From assembly GCA_900766135.1 (NCBI GenBank), contig CAAFUF010000032.1, forward strand, positions 1 to 64,000: DNA of 64,000 nucleotides, read 5' to 3'. Shown one piece after another: positions 41,991-51,248 of this stretch (position 1 is the first letter of the stretch; every line of letters starts with the position of its first letter). A program made the translations under genes and the position numbers. The notes beneath the pieces are model-generated. The model saw nothing but the letters and a program-made list of their open reading frames with translations. It did no database searches and had not been told where the DNA came from. This DNA is from Paenibacillaceae bacterium. Lineage in GTDB: Bacteria > Bacillota > Bacilli > Paenibacillales > Paenibacillaceae.

Positions 41991-43423
41991 GCCGCAGCGC
42001 CCCCTTCCGCCTCAATTCCGACGCGGGCCTGCGCGATCTTAACGTAATCCGGCTCGCGCTCAATGCCGACGAATCCGAATCCTTCGCGTTTAGCCGCGAC
42101 TAACGTTGTGCCGGAGCCGGCGAACGGGTCGAGAACTGTTCCGCCAGGCGGAGTGACTAGCGTAATCAGCCACGCCATGAGCGCGACAGGCTTAACTGTC
42201 GGATGCACGTTCGGAACGGGGCTCGGCGCGCCATCTACGCGCTGATTGCGGTCGCGCTTCGTGGCCTTTTTCGATAGGTCAGCGGGCGAGACGTTCGGCT
42301 GCGCCGTTGCCGCATCTACGCGGAAGTACGGCGAGTAGAACGCGTCGACGTCCGTTGTGATGCAATTCGCGGGGAAACGTCCGGCTTCGTCCGGTGTGTA
42401 AGCGACGCGCTCACGCTGACCGAACGTATTTACTGACGGACTGCCTTCGTCGCCAGTTACGCCGTATTCCGTGCGTTCCCCGTCGGCGCGTCCGATTCTG
42501 CATCCGTCGATATTAATCGCGCCCGTACCATACTTCTCCACCGTTTCGGCGACGGTTCCGACAAGTGGCTTGCGCGCGACGATAATCGGTTCGTGTGCGG
42601 GTTTGAGTGCGGTCCCCCATCCGTTCCATTTGCGGGCGAGTTCGGTTGCGGGCGCACGCATAAAAGAGTCCGAAACGGAAAACCTGTATTCCCCAAATCC
42701 TCCCGGAGTCCCTTCATACTCTCCAATAACTTCCGCACCTTCCCACGCGTCACCCGGCTTTCCCTTGCGGCCGTTCAAGCGCCATACTTCCGCGTCCATT
42801 TCGTCTCCGAAACCGACAACGTCCTTCAAACGCGTCCAGTTTTCCCACGTTGGGATAACGGCGTAATCGGCGTTTGTTTCCGTCCACGATTGTATCGGTT
42901 GATTCTTTACGCCCCACACTTCACACAACGCCAGACGCGTCCATCCGTTCGCCTTGCATTGTTCGGAAACCCACGAAGTTACTTTTACGCGGTGTTCCTT
43001 GTCCTCGTCCCGCCGCCTATCGAACGCCTTCCCGACGTCCATACTCTTCGGAAATCCGCTAAAATAAAGCCATTCGATAACGTCGCGTATCTCGAACCCG
43101 CCGAGCCGCAGCGCAATCGTCATTAAGTCCTGCGTACGCGTCCCCGCAAATACCAGCGCATGACCTCCCGGCTTCAATACGCGGAATACCTCGCGCCATA
43201 AATCCGGATGCGGCACGAACGAATCCCACGACTTCCCCATGAATCCGCCGTGACCGTGGTCGTACGGCTCGCCCGCTAGCCATTTCGTAAGGACTTCCGC
43301 AATGTCCGGCTCCTTCGACAATCCGTACGGCGGATCACAAACGACGCTGTCGAAAAAGTTGTCCGGATATTGGCGCAATACCTCCGCGCTGTCTCCGCAA
43401 ATTACCGTGTTAATTTTCGTCAT
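41987..43423 (-). CDS. DNA methyltransferase, beta class (N4-C or N6-A)
   Basis: 478 residues. The catalytic motif CDPPYGLSK comes first (about 35) and the SAM-binding FxGxG motif LDPFAGSGTTLVAA near the C-terminus, the beta order. The insert between holds the target-recognition region. No partner nuclease gene is nearby, so it probably protects phage DNA from host restriction. ATG at 43423 overlaps the upstream stop and has a good ribosome binding site; the longer frame does not. Confidence 0.85.
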   Translation of the reverse strand: MTKINTVICGDSAEVLRQYPDNFFDSVVCDPPYGLSKEPDIAEVLTKWLAGEPYDHGHGGFMGKSWDSFVPHPDLWREVFRVLKPGGHALVFAGTRTQDLMTIALRLGGFEIRDVIEWLYFSGFPKSMDVGKAFDRRRDEDKEHRVKVTSWVSEQCKANGWTRLALCEVWGVKNQPIQSWTETNADYAVIPTWENWTRLKDVVGFGDEMDAEVWRLNGRKGKPGDAWEGAEVIGEYEGTPGGFGEYRFSVSDSFMRAPATELARKWNGWGTALKPAHEPIIVARKPLVGTVAETVEKYGTGAINIDGCRIGRADGERTEYGVTGDEGSPSVNTFGQRERVAYTPDEAGRFPANCITTDVDAFYSPYFRVDAATAQPNVSPADLSKKATKRDRNQRVDGAPSPVPNVHPTVKPVALMAWLITLVTPPGGTVLDPFAGSGTTLVAAKREGFGFVGIEREPDYVKIAQARVGIEAEGGAAA

Positions 43424-44715
43424 TAAGCCGCCTCCATTTCCGGAGTTATAGACGGAAGACTGCCCGTCTCTTCCGTCAACTCCGCATAATAATCCGCCAC
43501 AATCCGATCCTGCCACGCGAAATCAAACGTACTGACCTCTTCGCCGTTCCATTCGACTTCCTCGCCAGCCCCGAGCGTCAACTCGTTCCAGCGGTACGGC
43601 CCGTCTGAATACGTATAACTGGCGTAGCGGTAGCCGTCACAGCTTCCGTTACCGTGCGAGAACATGAACGCGCTGACGTCCTTAACGCTATGCCACGACG
43701 GTATATGCGGATACAGGTTAGAGCGCGTCAAGTAGTCGTCCGTGAAATCGTCGAGCAACTCGTCAAGCTGCGTGAGACCATCGTTCCACTTCGACGGCGT
43801 CGGTTTCCCTTTCGCGTCATACCCGATATCTGTAATCTGCGCGAAATAGGCCGGCGTCTGCCCCGCAAGGAACTTCGCGTCAAATTGCGTTATATCACCG
43901 TAATCACTGCGCTTAAATTTCGATCCCCAACGTTTTTCCGCGGAAGGAATGAGCGGCGTGCCCGGCGGCGCTTTCCGTACGATGAGAATTTGCGTCGGAA
44001 TCGTCGTACCGGTCAGCGCAAAGGTTTCGCCCGGCAACATTATCGTCGCGACGTGCCAACACGTTTCGTAGAGTAACCGCCGCACATTTTCCGCGTAACT
44101 CGCGTAATTAAGGCCCATCGGAAGCACGAACGCAATATAACCGCCCGGCTTTACGGCCTTAATCGCGAGCTCGATAAACGCACACTCCGACTTGCCTTTC
44201 GCGCGCCCCTTCGTTGTCCGTAGCGTTTCGAACGTATCCGGCAACGTATCGGCCGCAATATCGATCGTCACGCCATACGGAGGATTTCCGACGACAAAGT
44301 CGTAGTAATCGCGCCGATCATGCGTAAATGCGTCGCCCTGGATCACGTTGGCGTGCGGATAGATGAGCGACGTTACCTTTGCGCTGAGGTCGTCGAGTTC
44401 TAGCGCAGTGATCTCTGCGTCGTCCGGAATATGTTCGAGAAATACGCCGCTTCCGCACGACGGCTCAAGCCAGCGCGATCCTACCGCGAATTGGCCGCCG
44501 CAGAGCCCACGCAACGCTTCGATTACAAAGCGCGCAACGTGCGTCGGCGTATAAAACGCCCCGCCTGCGTATGCGTTCGGTAATAATCCGCCTGTTGACG
44601 TGTAGTTTTCGCGGAGGAACGCGATGTCCTCCGCTGTGATTTCGTCGCGCGGTTTCGCAACAATCGCCATCGAGCGAACGTTGCCGTCCCATCTAGCGCG
44701 CGATGCCTTGCCCAT
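43423..44715 (-). CDS. N6-adenine DNA methyltransferase (NPPY type)
   Basis: 430 residues. SAM site LEPSCGSGVFLEHI, then ALELDD, then catalytic NPPYGVTI, as in type I/II N6-adenine enzymes; the C-terminal part (SYTYSDGPYRWNELTLGAG) may be target recognition. Second of three adjacent orphan methyltransferases. Starts within the upstream stop (TAATG). Confidence 0.85.
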   Translation of the reverse strand: MGKASRARWDGNVRSMAIVAKPRDEITAEDIAFLRENYTSTGGLLPNAYAGGAFYTPTHVARFVIEALRGLCGGQFAVGSRWLEPSCGSGVFLEHIPDDAEITALELDDLSAKVTSLIYPHANVIQGDAFTHDRRDYYDFVVGNPPYGVTIDIAADTLPDTFETLRTTKGRAKGKSECAFIELAIKAVKPGGYIAFVLPMGLNYASYAENVRRLLYETCWHVATIMLPGETFALTGTTIPTQILIVRKAPPGTPLIPSAEKRWGSKFKRSDYGDITQFDAKFLAGQTPAYFAQITDIGYDAKGKPTPSKWNDGLTQLDELLDDFTDDYLTRSNLYPHIPSWHSVKDVSAFMFSHGNGSCDGYRYASYTYSDGPYRWNELTLGAGEEVEWNGEEVSTFDFAWQDRIVADYYAELTEETGSLPSITPEMEAA

Positions 44716-46394
44716 TACGCAGCCCTCCGTTCATGTTGAGTCTGCTTCGCTAGCGCCACGTTAAGTTGCTCCGCCAGCGCGACCGAAAGCTGGGAAGCGA
44801 GTGCTTCCCCGATCCTGTAAGCGACGCGCGATGCGACGCCGTTACCGACAATGCGGTATTGCGCCGATAACGAGATATCCGCGGGAAGTACGTACCAGTC
44901 CGGGACTGATTGAATGCGTAGGCACTCGCGAACGGTGAAACGGCGTGGCTGCGTCGGATGAATCTTTGGTTTACCTTCGCCCGTTACCGTACGTTCAGCG
45001 GATTCCTCCGATTCCCGTGCGTAATTACTCCAGAATATATCGGGATGTATTTTCGCTGCTTCCCGTCCTGTACATCCTTGCGGAAGTGTCGGGATAATGT
45101 TCGCGTCTGTCGCAAGCCTCATTTGGTCACCATGATTATCCGGGTAAAACGCGTTCTTTCCGCCGGTTGTAGACGCTAAGACTGTATAGGCCGCCTCGTC
45201 CAACGTGGACAACTGATGCCTACCTACACCTCTCTCGCGCTGTCCAAACTCTTGCGTCGGTCGAGCGCCGTTGTGATTTTGTAAGTGCGCGTCAGCTTTA
45301 TGGCCGGGATACCCGGGAGGAAACGGCATATTCTGAGCTTTAACCGTTGGTGCCACGTCATCAAGATCAAACACGCTCTTTACGAGTTTGTCGCCCCAGC
45401 TTCCGCGATTCACGTAAAAGAACTCGCCAGGCTCCGGCAAGTCCCCGATCACATCGCGCAGTACTTGCGTCCGATACTCTTCCGCAGTCGGCTCCGGAAA
45501 CTCAAACGTAAATCCGAGGTCTTTGCGGATACCTACGATGAACACGCGCTCCCGTTTCTGCGCAACGCCGTAGTCCCATGCGTTGATTAAGCGCCAGCTC
45601 ACAGCGTATCCGATCCGGTCAAACTCAGCGAGTAGAGCATCGAACGTCGGACGATGGCGCTTAGTAATCAGACCCTTAACGTTTTCGAATACGAAGGCTT
45701 TCGGCTGTTTCCGCGCAATAATATCGAGATACGTCCATACGAGGCGGCCGCGTTCACCGGCCTCGCCCGCTCCCGATCCGGCAACGCTATAATCCTGGCA
45801 CGGCGGTCCGCCCGCGATAATGTCTGCGTCCGGTATTTGCGCCTGAATCTCCGCGCTTGTAATGTCGCCACAAACTACGTGATCGCCGATATTGTGTGCG
45901 TAGGCTTGCGCGGCTCGCTTATCGAAATCGTTCGCGAAGATTAAATCGTAGCCGGCCGCTTTAAGTCCGACAGCCATTAAACCTCCGCCGCAGAATAACT
46001 CGGCTACCGTCAGACCGTTCGCAGGTAACTGCGGAGTTACGTTATAGTTGCGTATGGATACCGTATCCTTTCGTTCTGGATAGAAACAATTCGCTCCGCC
46101 CGGAACGCCATGACTTCCGGCAACAACCGTCTTGGCAGGCGCGCCCAACTCAGACGCTGCATGGCCGGGGTATTCACGCATCGGTACTCCTCCGACATGA
46201 TTTTCCGTTTCTTCCACGCTCCCTTCGTAAAATGATGGATGGACTGGCGAAGACGCGCCGCCTGACCGCTTGCCTTGCGTTAACTCACCGCCAACACATA
46301 GCGTAGGGGCTGGCGCATCCCATTCGGTCGGATATCGCTCCTCCCGGCGACCGCCTATTCTACGCTTCGGATACCGGCCGTGATTCGCCATCAT
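44715..46394 (-). CDS. C5-cytosine DNA methyltransferase, possibly multispecific
   Basis: 559 residues. Motifs: LFCGGGLMAVGLKAAGYD (I), GGPPCQDYS (IV, catalytic Cys), FENVKGL (VI), QKRERVFIVGIR (VIII), and GNGVASRVAYRIGEAL (X). The roughly 115-residue N-terminal extension is unusual and, like the region between VIII and X, contains repeated (A/E)P-x-TV-like elements that resemble target-recognition cores. Several recognition segments would suggest several target sites, as in SPbeta-group methyltransferases. Start among three close ATGs (46400, 46394, 46391) is uncertain. Confidence 0.85.
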   Translation of the reverse strand: MMANHGRYPKRRIGGRREERYPTEWDAPAPTLCVGGELTQGKRSGGASSPVHPSFYEGSVEETENHVGGVPMREYPGHAASELGAPAKTVVAGSHGVPGGANCFYPERKDTVSIRNYNVTPQLPANGLTVAELFCGGGLMAVGLKAAGYDLIFANDFDKRAAQAYAHNIGDHVVCGDITSAEIQAQIPDADIIAGGPPCQDYSVAGSGAGEAGERGRLVWTYLDIIARKQPKAFVFENVKGLITKRHRPTFDALLAEFDRIGYAVSWRLINAWDYGVAQKRERVFIVGIRKDLGFTFEFPEPTAEEYRTQVLRDVIGDLPEPGEFFYVNRGSWGDKLVKSVFDLDDVAPTVKAQNMPFPPGYPGHKADAHLQNHNGARPTQEFGQRERGVGRHQLSTLDEAAYTVLASTTGGKNAFYPDNHGDQMRLATDANIIPTLPQGCTGREAAKIHPDIFWSNYARESEESAERTVTGEGKPKIHPTQPRRFTVRECLRIQSVPDWYVLPADISLSAQYRIVGNGVASRVAYRIGEALASQLSVALAEQLNVALAKQTQHERRAA

Positions 46395-46527
46395 CCGCAT
46401 CCTCCCCCTCCTCTTTAAACCGCTCGCCCGGCGTTCGCGTATCGTAATCCGCACCATTCAACTCGTCAACGCGCCCCCACATATAGCCCGCCTCGTATCC
46501 GCGTTTGTACGCTTCGAGTACGTTCAT
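46360..46527 (-). CDS. Small acidic protein
   Basis: 55 residues: MNVLEAYKRGYEAGYMWGRV then an acidic tail. GAGG precedes the ATG, which overlaps the stop of the kinase by one base (TAATG). It overlaps the methyltransferase start. Function unknown. Confidence 0.55.
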   Translation of the reverse strand: MNVLEAYKRGYEAGYMWGRVDELNGADYDTRTPGERFKEEGEDADDGESRPVSEA

Positions 46528-47093
46528 TACGCAGCCTCACCGCCAGAGGACGAACGAAGTAAGTCCATTACCGCATCCACCTGCGCATACAACTCCGGAA
46601 GCCCGGCGTCATTTTGTATCGTAAAGTCCGCCGCATATCCATCCAGCGCCGTCTCCGTATCGTGTGTGAGGTCGCGCAGATTAAATGTATCACCCGACTC
46701 GATGGCGCGATGGATACGTAATGATTCCGGTGCCTCGACGCGGATGAGGACGTAGCCGGCGGCTTTTAGCGCCTCGACTTCCTGCGGCTGTCTAACATCA
46801 CTAACGACAATTGGCGAGTACCGCGCGTGCTCATCATTCGTAATTCTCCGGAACATGTCGTTCACCCAAACGTTGGGATCGTGAGTACGTGCATATTCCC
46901 CGAATGATTGTAGAAGCGCACGAGGCTTATTACCGCTTTCGAATTGGTCGGGATAGAGGCGTTGGCATACCTCACGCAATCCATCGCCGAACGCGTACCT
47001 GATATATCCGTAATTCTCAACGAGATAGTCAGCTACAGAGTCTTTCCCGCTCCGCAACTTCCCGCATAGAGATATATTTACAGCCTGTCTCAT
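46527..47093 (-). CDS. Deoxynucleoside monophosphate kinase-like P-loop protein
   Basis: 188 residues. P-loop GKLRSGKDS at about 11-19 and VVSDVRQPQEVEALKAAGY are typical of phage dNMP kinases, which raise dNTP pools. It fits with the reductase and dUTPase nearby. The ATG at 47093 has GAGGAGG 7 nt upstream and lies inside the 3' end of the HNH gene. Confidence 0.75.
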   Translation of the reverse strand: MRQAVNISLCGKLRSGKDSVADYLVENYGYIRYAFGDGLREVCQRLYPDQFESGNKPRALLQSFGEYARTHDPNVWVNDMFRRITNDEHARYSPIVVSDVRQPQEVEALKAAGYVLIRVEAPESLRIHRAIESGDTFNLRDLTHDTETALDGYAADFTIQNDAGLPELYAQVDAVMDLLRSSSGGEAA

Positions 47094-47679
47094 TGCAAAA
47101 CACCTCCTCGTTAAGCTCTGGATTTTTCTTTTTAGCGAAGTGGTATTTCATGTGATCTGAATTGCCGTAAAAGATGAATAGATTTGCTGGGTCGTTATTT
47201 AAGGAATCCCCGTCCCTATGGTGAACAAGTTCATTAGGATCAAGGAATCGACCTAGCACACGCTCGCAAACAAGGCGATGCTCGAACACATAACCATTTG
47301 CGTCGGCGTACGGGTGCTTTGGGGTGAGAACTTTCCGGTACTTGAGTCCGTCAAATACAAGCTCGACAACCCCACCCTTATACCCAGGCGCATCCTTACC
47401 GTGCTTCGTCCACGGCTGGTAAGACCCCGCGAGCCCTGCGTTCCACGGAGTTCTCCCGGAATTGGTGCACGATAAATGTGCCCTGACGCTTTCAGTCATC
47501 CTGTCTTTGCCTCTACGAGCAGATATTCCGAATTTGCTCATGTAATATCGGATTGTGTTTTCATTAACACCGCAGATATCACCGATCTGTCTTCTACTCT
47601 TCCTTTCATCGACGTACATTTTTCTAAGCCATGCTTCATTTTTGTAATCCTCGCTGACTCTACGCAAGGGTAGAACCAT
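47029..47679 (-). CDS. HNH homing endonuclease-like protein
   Basis: 216 residues. N-terminal HTH (SRRQIGDICGVNENTIRYYM), and the HNH core FEHRLVCERVLGRFLDPNEL with VHHRDGDSLNNDPANLFIF: both histidines are intact, so it may be active. It fits exactly between two early genes (ATGA junction at its start, 65-nt overlap with the kinase at its end), as free-standing homing genes do. Confidence 0.8.
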   Translation of the reverse strand: MVLPLRRVSEDYKNEAWLRKMYVDERKSRRQIGDICGVNENTIRYYMSKFGISARRGKDRMTESVRAHLSCTNSGRTPWNAGLAGSYQPWTKHGKDAPGYKGGVVELVFDGLKYRKVLTPKHPYADANGYVFEHRLVCERVLGRFLDPNELVHHRDGDSLNNDPANLFIFYGNSDHMKYHFAKKKNPELNEEVFCNETGCKYISMREVAERERLCS

Positions 47680-49241
47680 CAGGCCGCCGCCCCTTTCATA
47701 GAGGGAGCGGAGAGTACCGCCCCTGCCCGCGTGTCGTCAAGAATAATCGCTGCGCCGTCGTTTAGATCTTCGCCATCTGCAGACCGTCCAATCATACGCG
47801 GGTCATTGTCGCTAACAATGCGCAAGTTCATACCGTTGTTAGCCAGCGTTGTGACTTCGTACTCGGTTCCGTATTCGCGGACAGAACCGAAGGTAACCAC
47901 GTCACCAACGCGAACCTCCGTCGGATTCGGCGCATTTAGATATTCCGCCGGGGTCACCAATCCAAACGCACGGCGCAGCGCTATAGCCTTTCCGATATGC
48001 GCGTTAAATACGTCACCTGGCGCGCATTTCGCGATCCCACGCAATCTCAATTTTCCGGTGTGTCTATTCCAGACCAGCGCCACGACTGTGCGCTTATCGC
48101 GGTTAACGACGAACTCGACTCCGTGGATGTGCGGACGGTAGCCGATATAATCGCCGTAGAGCGCCTCGATATAGTGTTCGAGAGGGGACGGCGTACTGAG
48201 CAGCGTCTTAACGTCCTCCTTCGCGCGCTCAACGATCTCGTCGCGGATTTGTTGCGGCATCTTCACCGTAATAAACGATGGCGGCGTCTTATCTACGAGG
48301 CCGGACGCGACCTTTACACATGGCCGTGCGGAGTCTTCTAACGCAGCCACGCGCGATTCTAGCGCCTTAATTTGCGCCTGCAGATTCGCAATATTCTCCG
48401 CGATTTGGTCCGTGGCCGGTTGCGTGGATAATAAAGCTGACTCTACTTCAACCGGTTCGAGTACGCGGTAATCGCCGGGCGATACATGCCACCGACCGTC
48501 GCCGAGATGCTCGTCATTTTCTGAAAAATCTACGCGAATGTTTTTGCGGGTAATTGCATCGACCATCACTGTGCCGACGTTTCCGATACGGTAATAGCGT
48601 CCTCTGAAGCTTTCATCTCCCTCATTTACGATAATCACACGCACACCCACCGCAGCCTCACGGTCGACCATGCGAAAGCGTTTGTCGTCAACGTAAACGA
48701 TGTCGGTCGGTTCGAGAACGAAACAGTTCGCGGTAATATGCGCTTCCCTACGCGTATCACCGTCATCATCTACGAACTCCGCACCGTCACCGTCTCCGCC
48801 AACAACGGTATACGGTTTTTTCGCGGTAATTCCCCAAGAACTACCGTCAAATACGATGCGCTCCCCAACGGCCGCCTTCCGCTTAACCTCGCGATATTCA
48901 CGTAACACACCTCCGAGCGATTCTTCGGAGAGCACGGTGATTCCGCTAATTGGCGCGTCGTCAAAAATCCGCAGCCCCTTTTCGTTGAAAATGTGACGCT
49001 CACCATTCGCGGCTTCTACGATCCATAACGTGTCGCCTCTGTACGCGCAATCGTGCTCGCCGGAAACCAGCAGCGTAACAATGTCGCCGTTCTGCGGTAC
49101 CGTACGAGTGTCACCGCCAGCCTTCCGGAAGTCGTGCGCCGCGTCCGGATAGCCGTGCTTAACTGCGAAGTCTACGTAAGTACCGAATCGATTACCCGCG
49201 TTCGTAATCTCCGCTTTTCGTCCGTCAATCTTTTTACTCAT
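47679..49241 (-). CDS. Large early protein with several SH3/KOW-like domains
   Basis: 520 residues. It begins YVDFAVKHGYPDAAHD and contains REVKRKAAVGERI (about 117), further beta domains, a coiled coil (QIAENIANLQAQIKALESRV), and a C-terminal block with APGDVFNAHIGKAIALRRAF and EYLNAPNPTEVRVGD. The first and last elements recur in the protein at 52069, so the two are paralogues. Function unknown; nucleic-acid or RNA polymerase binding is a possibility for such barrels. Confidence 0.55.
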   Translation of the reverse strand: MSKKIDGRKAEITNAGNRFGTYVDFAVKHGYPDAAHDFRKAGGDTRTVPQNGDIVTLLVSGEHDCAYRGDTLWIVEAANGERHIFNEKGLRIFDDAPISGITVLSEESLGGVLREYREVKRKAAVGERIVFDGSSWGITAKKPYTVVGGDGDGAEFVDDDGDTRREAHITANCFVLEPTDIVYVDDKRFRMVDREAAVGVRVIIVNEGDESFRGRYYRIGNVGTVMVDAITRKNIRVDFSENDEHLGDGRWHVSPGDYRVLEPVEVESALLSTQPATDQIAENIANLQAQIKALESRVAALEDSARPCVKVASGLVDKTPPSFITVKMPQQIRDEIVERAKEDVKTLLSTPSPLEHYIEALYGDYIGYRPHIHGVEFVVNRDKRTVVALVWNRHTGKLRLRGIAKCAPGDVFNAHIGKAIALRRAFGLVTPAEYLNAPNPTEVRVGDVVTFGSVREYGTEYEVTTLANNGMNLRIVSDNDPRMIGRSADGEDLNDGAAIILDDTRAGAVLSAPSMKGAAA

Positions 49242-49795
49242 TCCGATTCCTCCTCGTTATCAATTCGTATTTCCACCGCCTGCCGTCCGAATTGCTTCGC
49301 ATCATCAAAATCCGCAACCAACACGTCAATCTTCGCGCCCTTAATCGCGCCGCCCGTATCGAGAGCAATCGCCGCAAATTCGTAGCCGGTCGATAGTCTG
49401 ACGGTCATCGTCTTTCCGAGCGGAATCACTTCGGGATCGGTCGCAACTACGCGGTATCCTTCGTAATACTGCGTATCGCGTACGTCATAACCGGCGTGAG
49501 TGATTCCGGTGCATCCCGTATCGCATAGCGCAACGTAGGCCGTCGCCGTGAATGGTCGCCACGACTCCGCCGGCTCGTCCGCAATTTCCACCGTTAACTC
49601 CGTTGTTGGCTCGACGGAGATAGCGGATAAACTGCGCCATAGTTGCGTCGTAAGTCCGGACGGAAGATTGTCCAGCGTGGAGTTCCAGTGATTGCCCGTT
49701 TCACTGGACACTCCCGTTTCTTCCGTCCTTTCTGGCGCGCCAGCCGATACGAGCGTGAGCGCTAAGAGTGCGATTATTACGCTGATACTTCGGAT
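49238..49795 (-). CDS. Secreted 3D-domain protein, ATC start codon
   Basis: 185 residues. A signal peptide (RSISVIIALLALTLVSAG) follows the proposed ATC at 49795, which has AGAGGAA 8 nt upstream; there is no ATG, GTG or TTG nearby in frame. The C-terminal 3D domain has VATDPEVIPLGKTMTVRL and the triad region ALDTGGAIKGAKIDVLVADF, as in RpfB/YabE-type peptidoglycan-acting proteins. It may remodel host wall during infection or lysogeny; its place among replication genes is odd. Confidence 0.75.
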   Translation of the reverse strand: MRSISVIIALLALTLVSAGAPERTEETGVSSETGNHWNSTLDNLPSGLTTQLWRSLSAISVEPTTELTVEIADEPAESWRPFTATAYVALCDTGCTGITHAGYDVRDTQYYEGYRVVATDPEVIPLGKTMTVRLSTGYEFAAIALDTGGAIKGAKIDVLVADFDDAKQFGRQAVEIRIDNEEESE

Positions 49796-50355
49796 TTGAA
49801 CGCTTCCTCTATATGCGCGATGAGTGCGGCTTTGGCGTCGGCTGGGGTAAGTTTTTCGACGGCGTCCGTGTCGGCCCAATCCTCGCAATCGCCAAACACG
49901 GCGACGACATGATAAGGAACCGCGCTATGATCTGTCCGGTCAACGCGCCCAATAGTACCTTCGCTCAGTTCTCCGTTGTAAGTTTCGCCGACAACGCGAA
50001 CATAATCGCCGACGCCTACCGTGATCAACGATTCCAACTCCGCAATCTCGGCGCGCTTCTTTTCGATGGCTGCGCGGATTTCGGTTGGCGATTGAGGCGT
50101 GGATTCTACGCGGCGGAATATCGTATAGTTGCAGTCGACCTCGTAATCTTTTGTTTGAGTATCGGTCCAAGCGTATACCTCGCCATCTTCGTCTTTCTCC
50201 GCGAGGTAATAGGCGCCCAGTGTTAGGAAGCTATAGTCGCCCTCATTCCGTAGAATATCGCCAACCTGCGGCGGCCCTCCCGACTCCTTATACCGCGCGC
50301 CTCCGTACTCTATCTCACGCACGCCAATCGATTTAACTCCGGTCAATTTCGCCAT
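49777..50355 (-). CDS. Early SH3-like domain protein
   Basis: 192 residues: a beta domain (PQVGDILRNEGDYSFLTLGA), a coiled coil (PTEIRAAIEKKRAEIAELES) and a second barrel (VGVGDYVRVVGETYNGELSE). Same building style as the 47679 and 63148 proteins. Function unknown. ATG start with GGAGGTG upstream. Confidence 0.5.
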   Translation of the reverse strand: MAKLTGVKSIGVREIEYGGARYKESGGPPQVGDILRNEGDYSFLTLGAYYLAEKDEDGEVYAWTDTQTKDYEVDCNYTIFRRVESTPQSPTEIRAAIEKKRAEIAELESLITVGVGDYVRVVGETYNGELSEGTIGRVDRTDHSAVPYHVVAVFGDCEDWADTDAVEKLTPADAKAALIAHIEEAFKSEVSA

Positions 50356-50383
50356 TACTCGAACACCTCCGTATTATCGCGAC

Positions 50384-50644
50384 TTAGTAGTCGCTTAGTT
50401 TTTCCTCGATAAACGCGTCAATCACGTCATACTGCAACTGTTGCGTCAAGGCCGCGCGATCCTCAACGTCTAGTCCGTACCATCCGGTTACCGCGTTTCT
50501 GACGTCGCCATCCGCGCCGACCGCCGCGTAAATAAATCCGCTGATGTGGCCGGCCCGCGCCTGGTCCGCGAGTGCTTCGAAAATTGCGGCCAGCTCGTTC
50601 GCGGCGCAAGGGAACGGGATGATTTCGGCGGTTTCGTCCGTCAT
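50384..50644 (-). CDS. Hypothetical early protein
   Basis: 86 residues: TAEIIPFPCAANELAAIFEA, then a beta/alpha part. The EIIPFP start recurs in small phage proteins of unknown role. ATG at 50644 (AAGGAGG upstream) overlaps the previous stop as ATGA. Confidence 0.5.
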   Translation of the reverse strand: MTDETAEIIPFPCAANELAAIFEALADQARAGHISGFIYAAVGADGDVRNAVTGWYGLDVEDRAALTQQLQYDVIDAFIEEKLSDY

Positions 50645-50790
50645 TTCGCGTCCTCCTTCCGTTGTGTTTCGTAATATTTCCGCATGGCCCAGGCGTTGGC
50701 CCAAGCGCATCCTACGTTCGATACCGCGATAATAGCGAATAGACAAAGGATCGCGAAAATGTACGGATGCTCTGCGATAAATTGCGTCAT
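50641..50790 (-). CDS. Single-pass membrane microprotein (49 aa)
   Basis: MTQFIAEHPYIFAILCLFAI at the N-terminus is a membrane helix; the tail (YYETQRKEDAK) is charged. GGGAGG precedes the ATG; start and stop each overlap neighbours by 4 nt, strong evidence for coupled translation. Confidence 0.55.
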   Translation of the reverse strand: MTQFIAEHPYIFAILCLFAIIAVSNVGCAWANAWAMRKYYETQRKEDAK

Positions 50791-51248
50791 GCCGCCTCCC
50801 CTTTTTTCTTTACGTTTTCAAGCGCCTCGGCTACCGACGTCTTAATAATCCGGATGATTCGCGTATCTCCTTCGCGTACTTTAAATACACGGTCGATCCA
50901 GTCGTTAATCGTGCGCCAATCTTCGCCGTCTACAAGGTCAGCTATCCGCGCATCCCACGACTTTCCCGCGCCGGCTGCGAAATAGTGGATTGTCCAATCG
51001 CCGTACACGCAAGATACGTAATAGTTCGCATTGATCGCGCAAGGTGACACGCACCACGGCCGGTCCGACAAGTCCGTCAATATGCGGCATCCGTTCGAAT
51101 ACCACAGGCGCAGGGGATCCGCGCCCTTAACCGTGACGCCTTCGGTAACGTTGCGCGTTTCACCGCAGGGCTCGTCGCCGCGCCACTGTGCGTAGGAAAC
51201 GCGCTCGGCAAGCGTCGGGTATGCTGCGCGGTATTCAGCCTCCGTCAT
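50787..51248 (-). CDS. Hypothetical early protein, cysteine-containing
   Basis: 153 residues: a beta-rich middle with CVSPCAINANYYVSCVYGDW and a helical C-terminus with charged tail (KKKGEAA). Not recognised. Coupled to the dUTPase through ATGA. Confidence 0.5.
   Translation of the reverse strand: MTEAEYRAAYPTLAERVSYAQWRGDEPCGETRNVTEGVTVKGADPLRLWYSNGCRILTDLSDRPWCVSPCAINANYYVSCVYGDWTIHYFAAGAGKSWDARIADLVDGEDWRTINDWIDRVFKVREGDTRIIRIIKTSVAEALENVKKKGEAA

Noticed and set aside
46527..47679. HNH gene as a broken insertion disrupting the kinase
   Set aside because: The kinase keeps its own ATG and ribosome binding site inside the HNH 3' end and is full length, so neither gene is broken.
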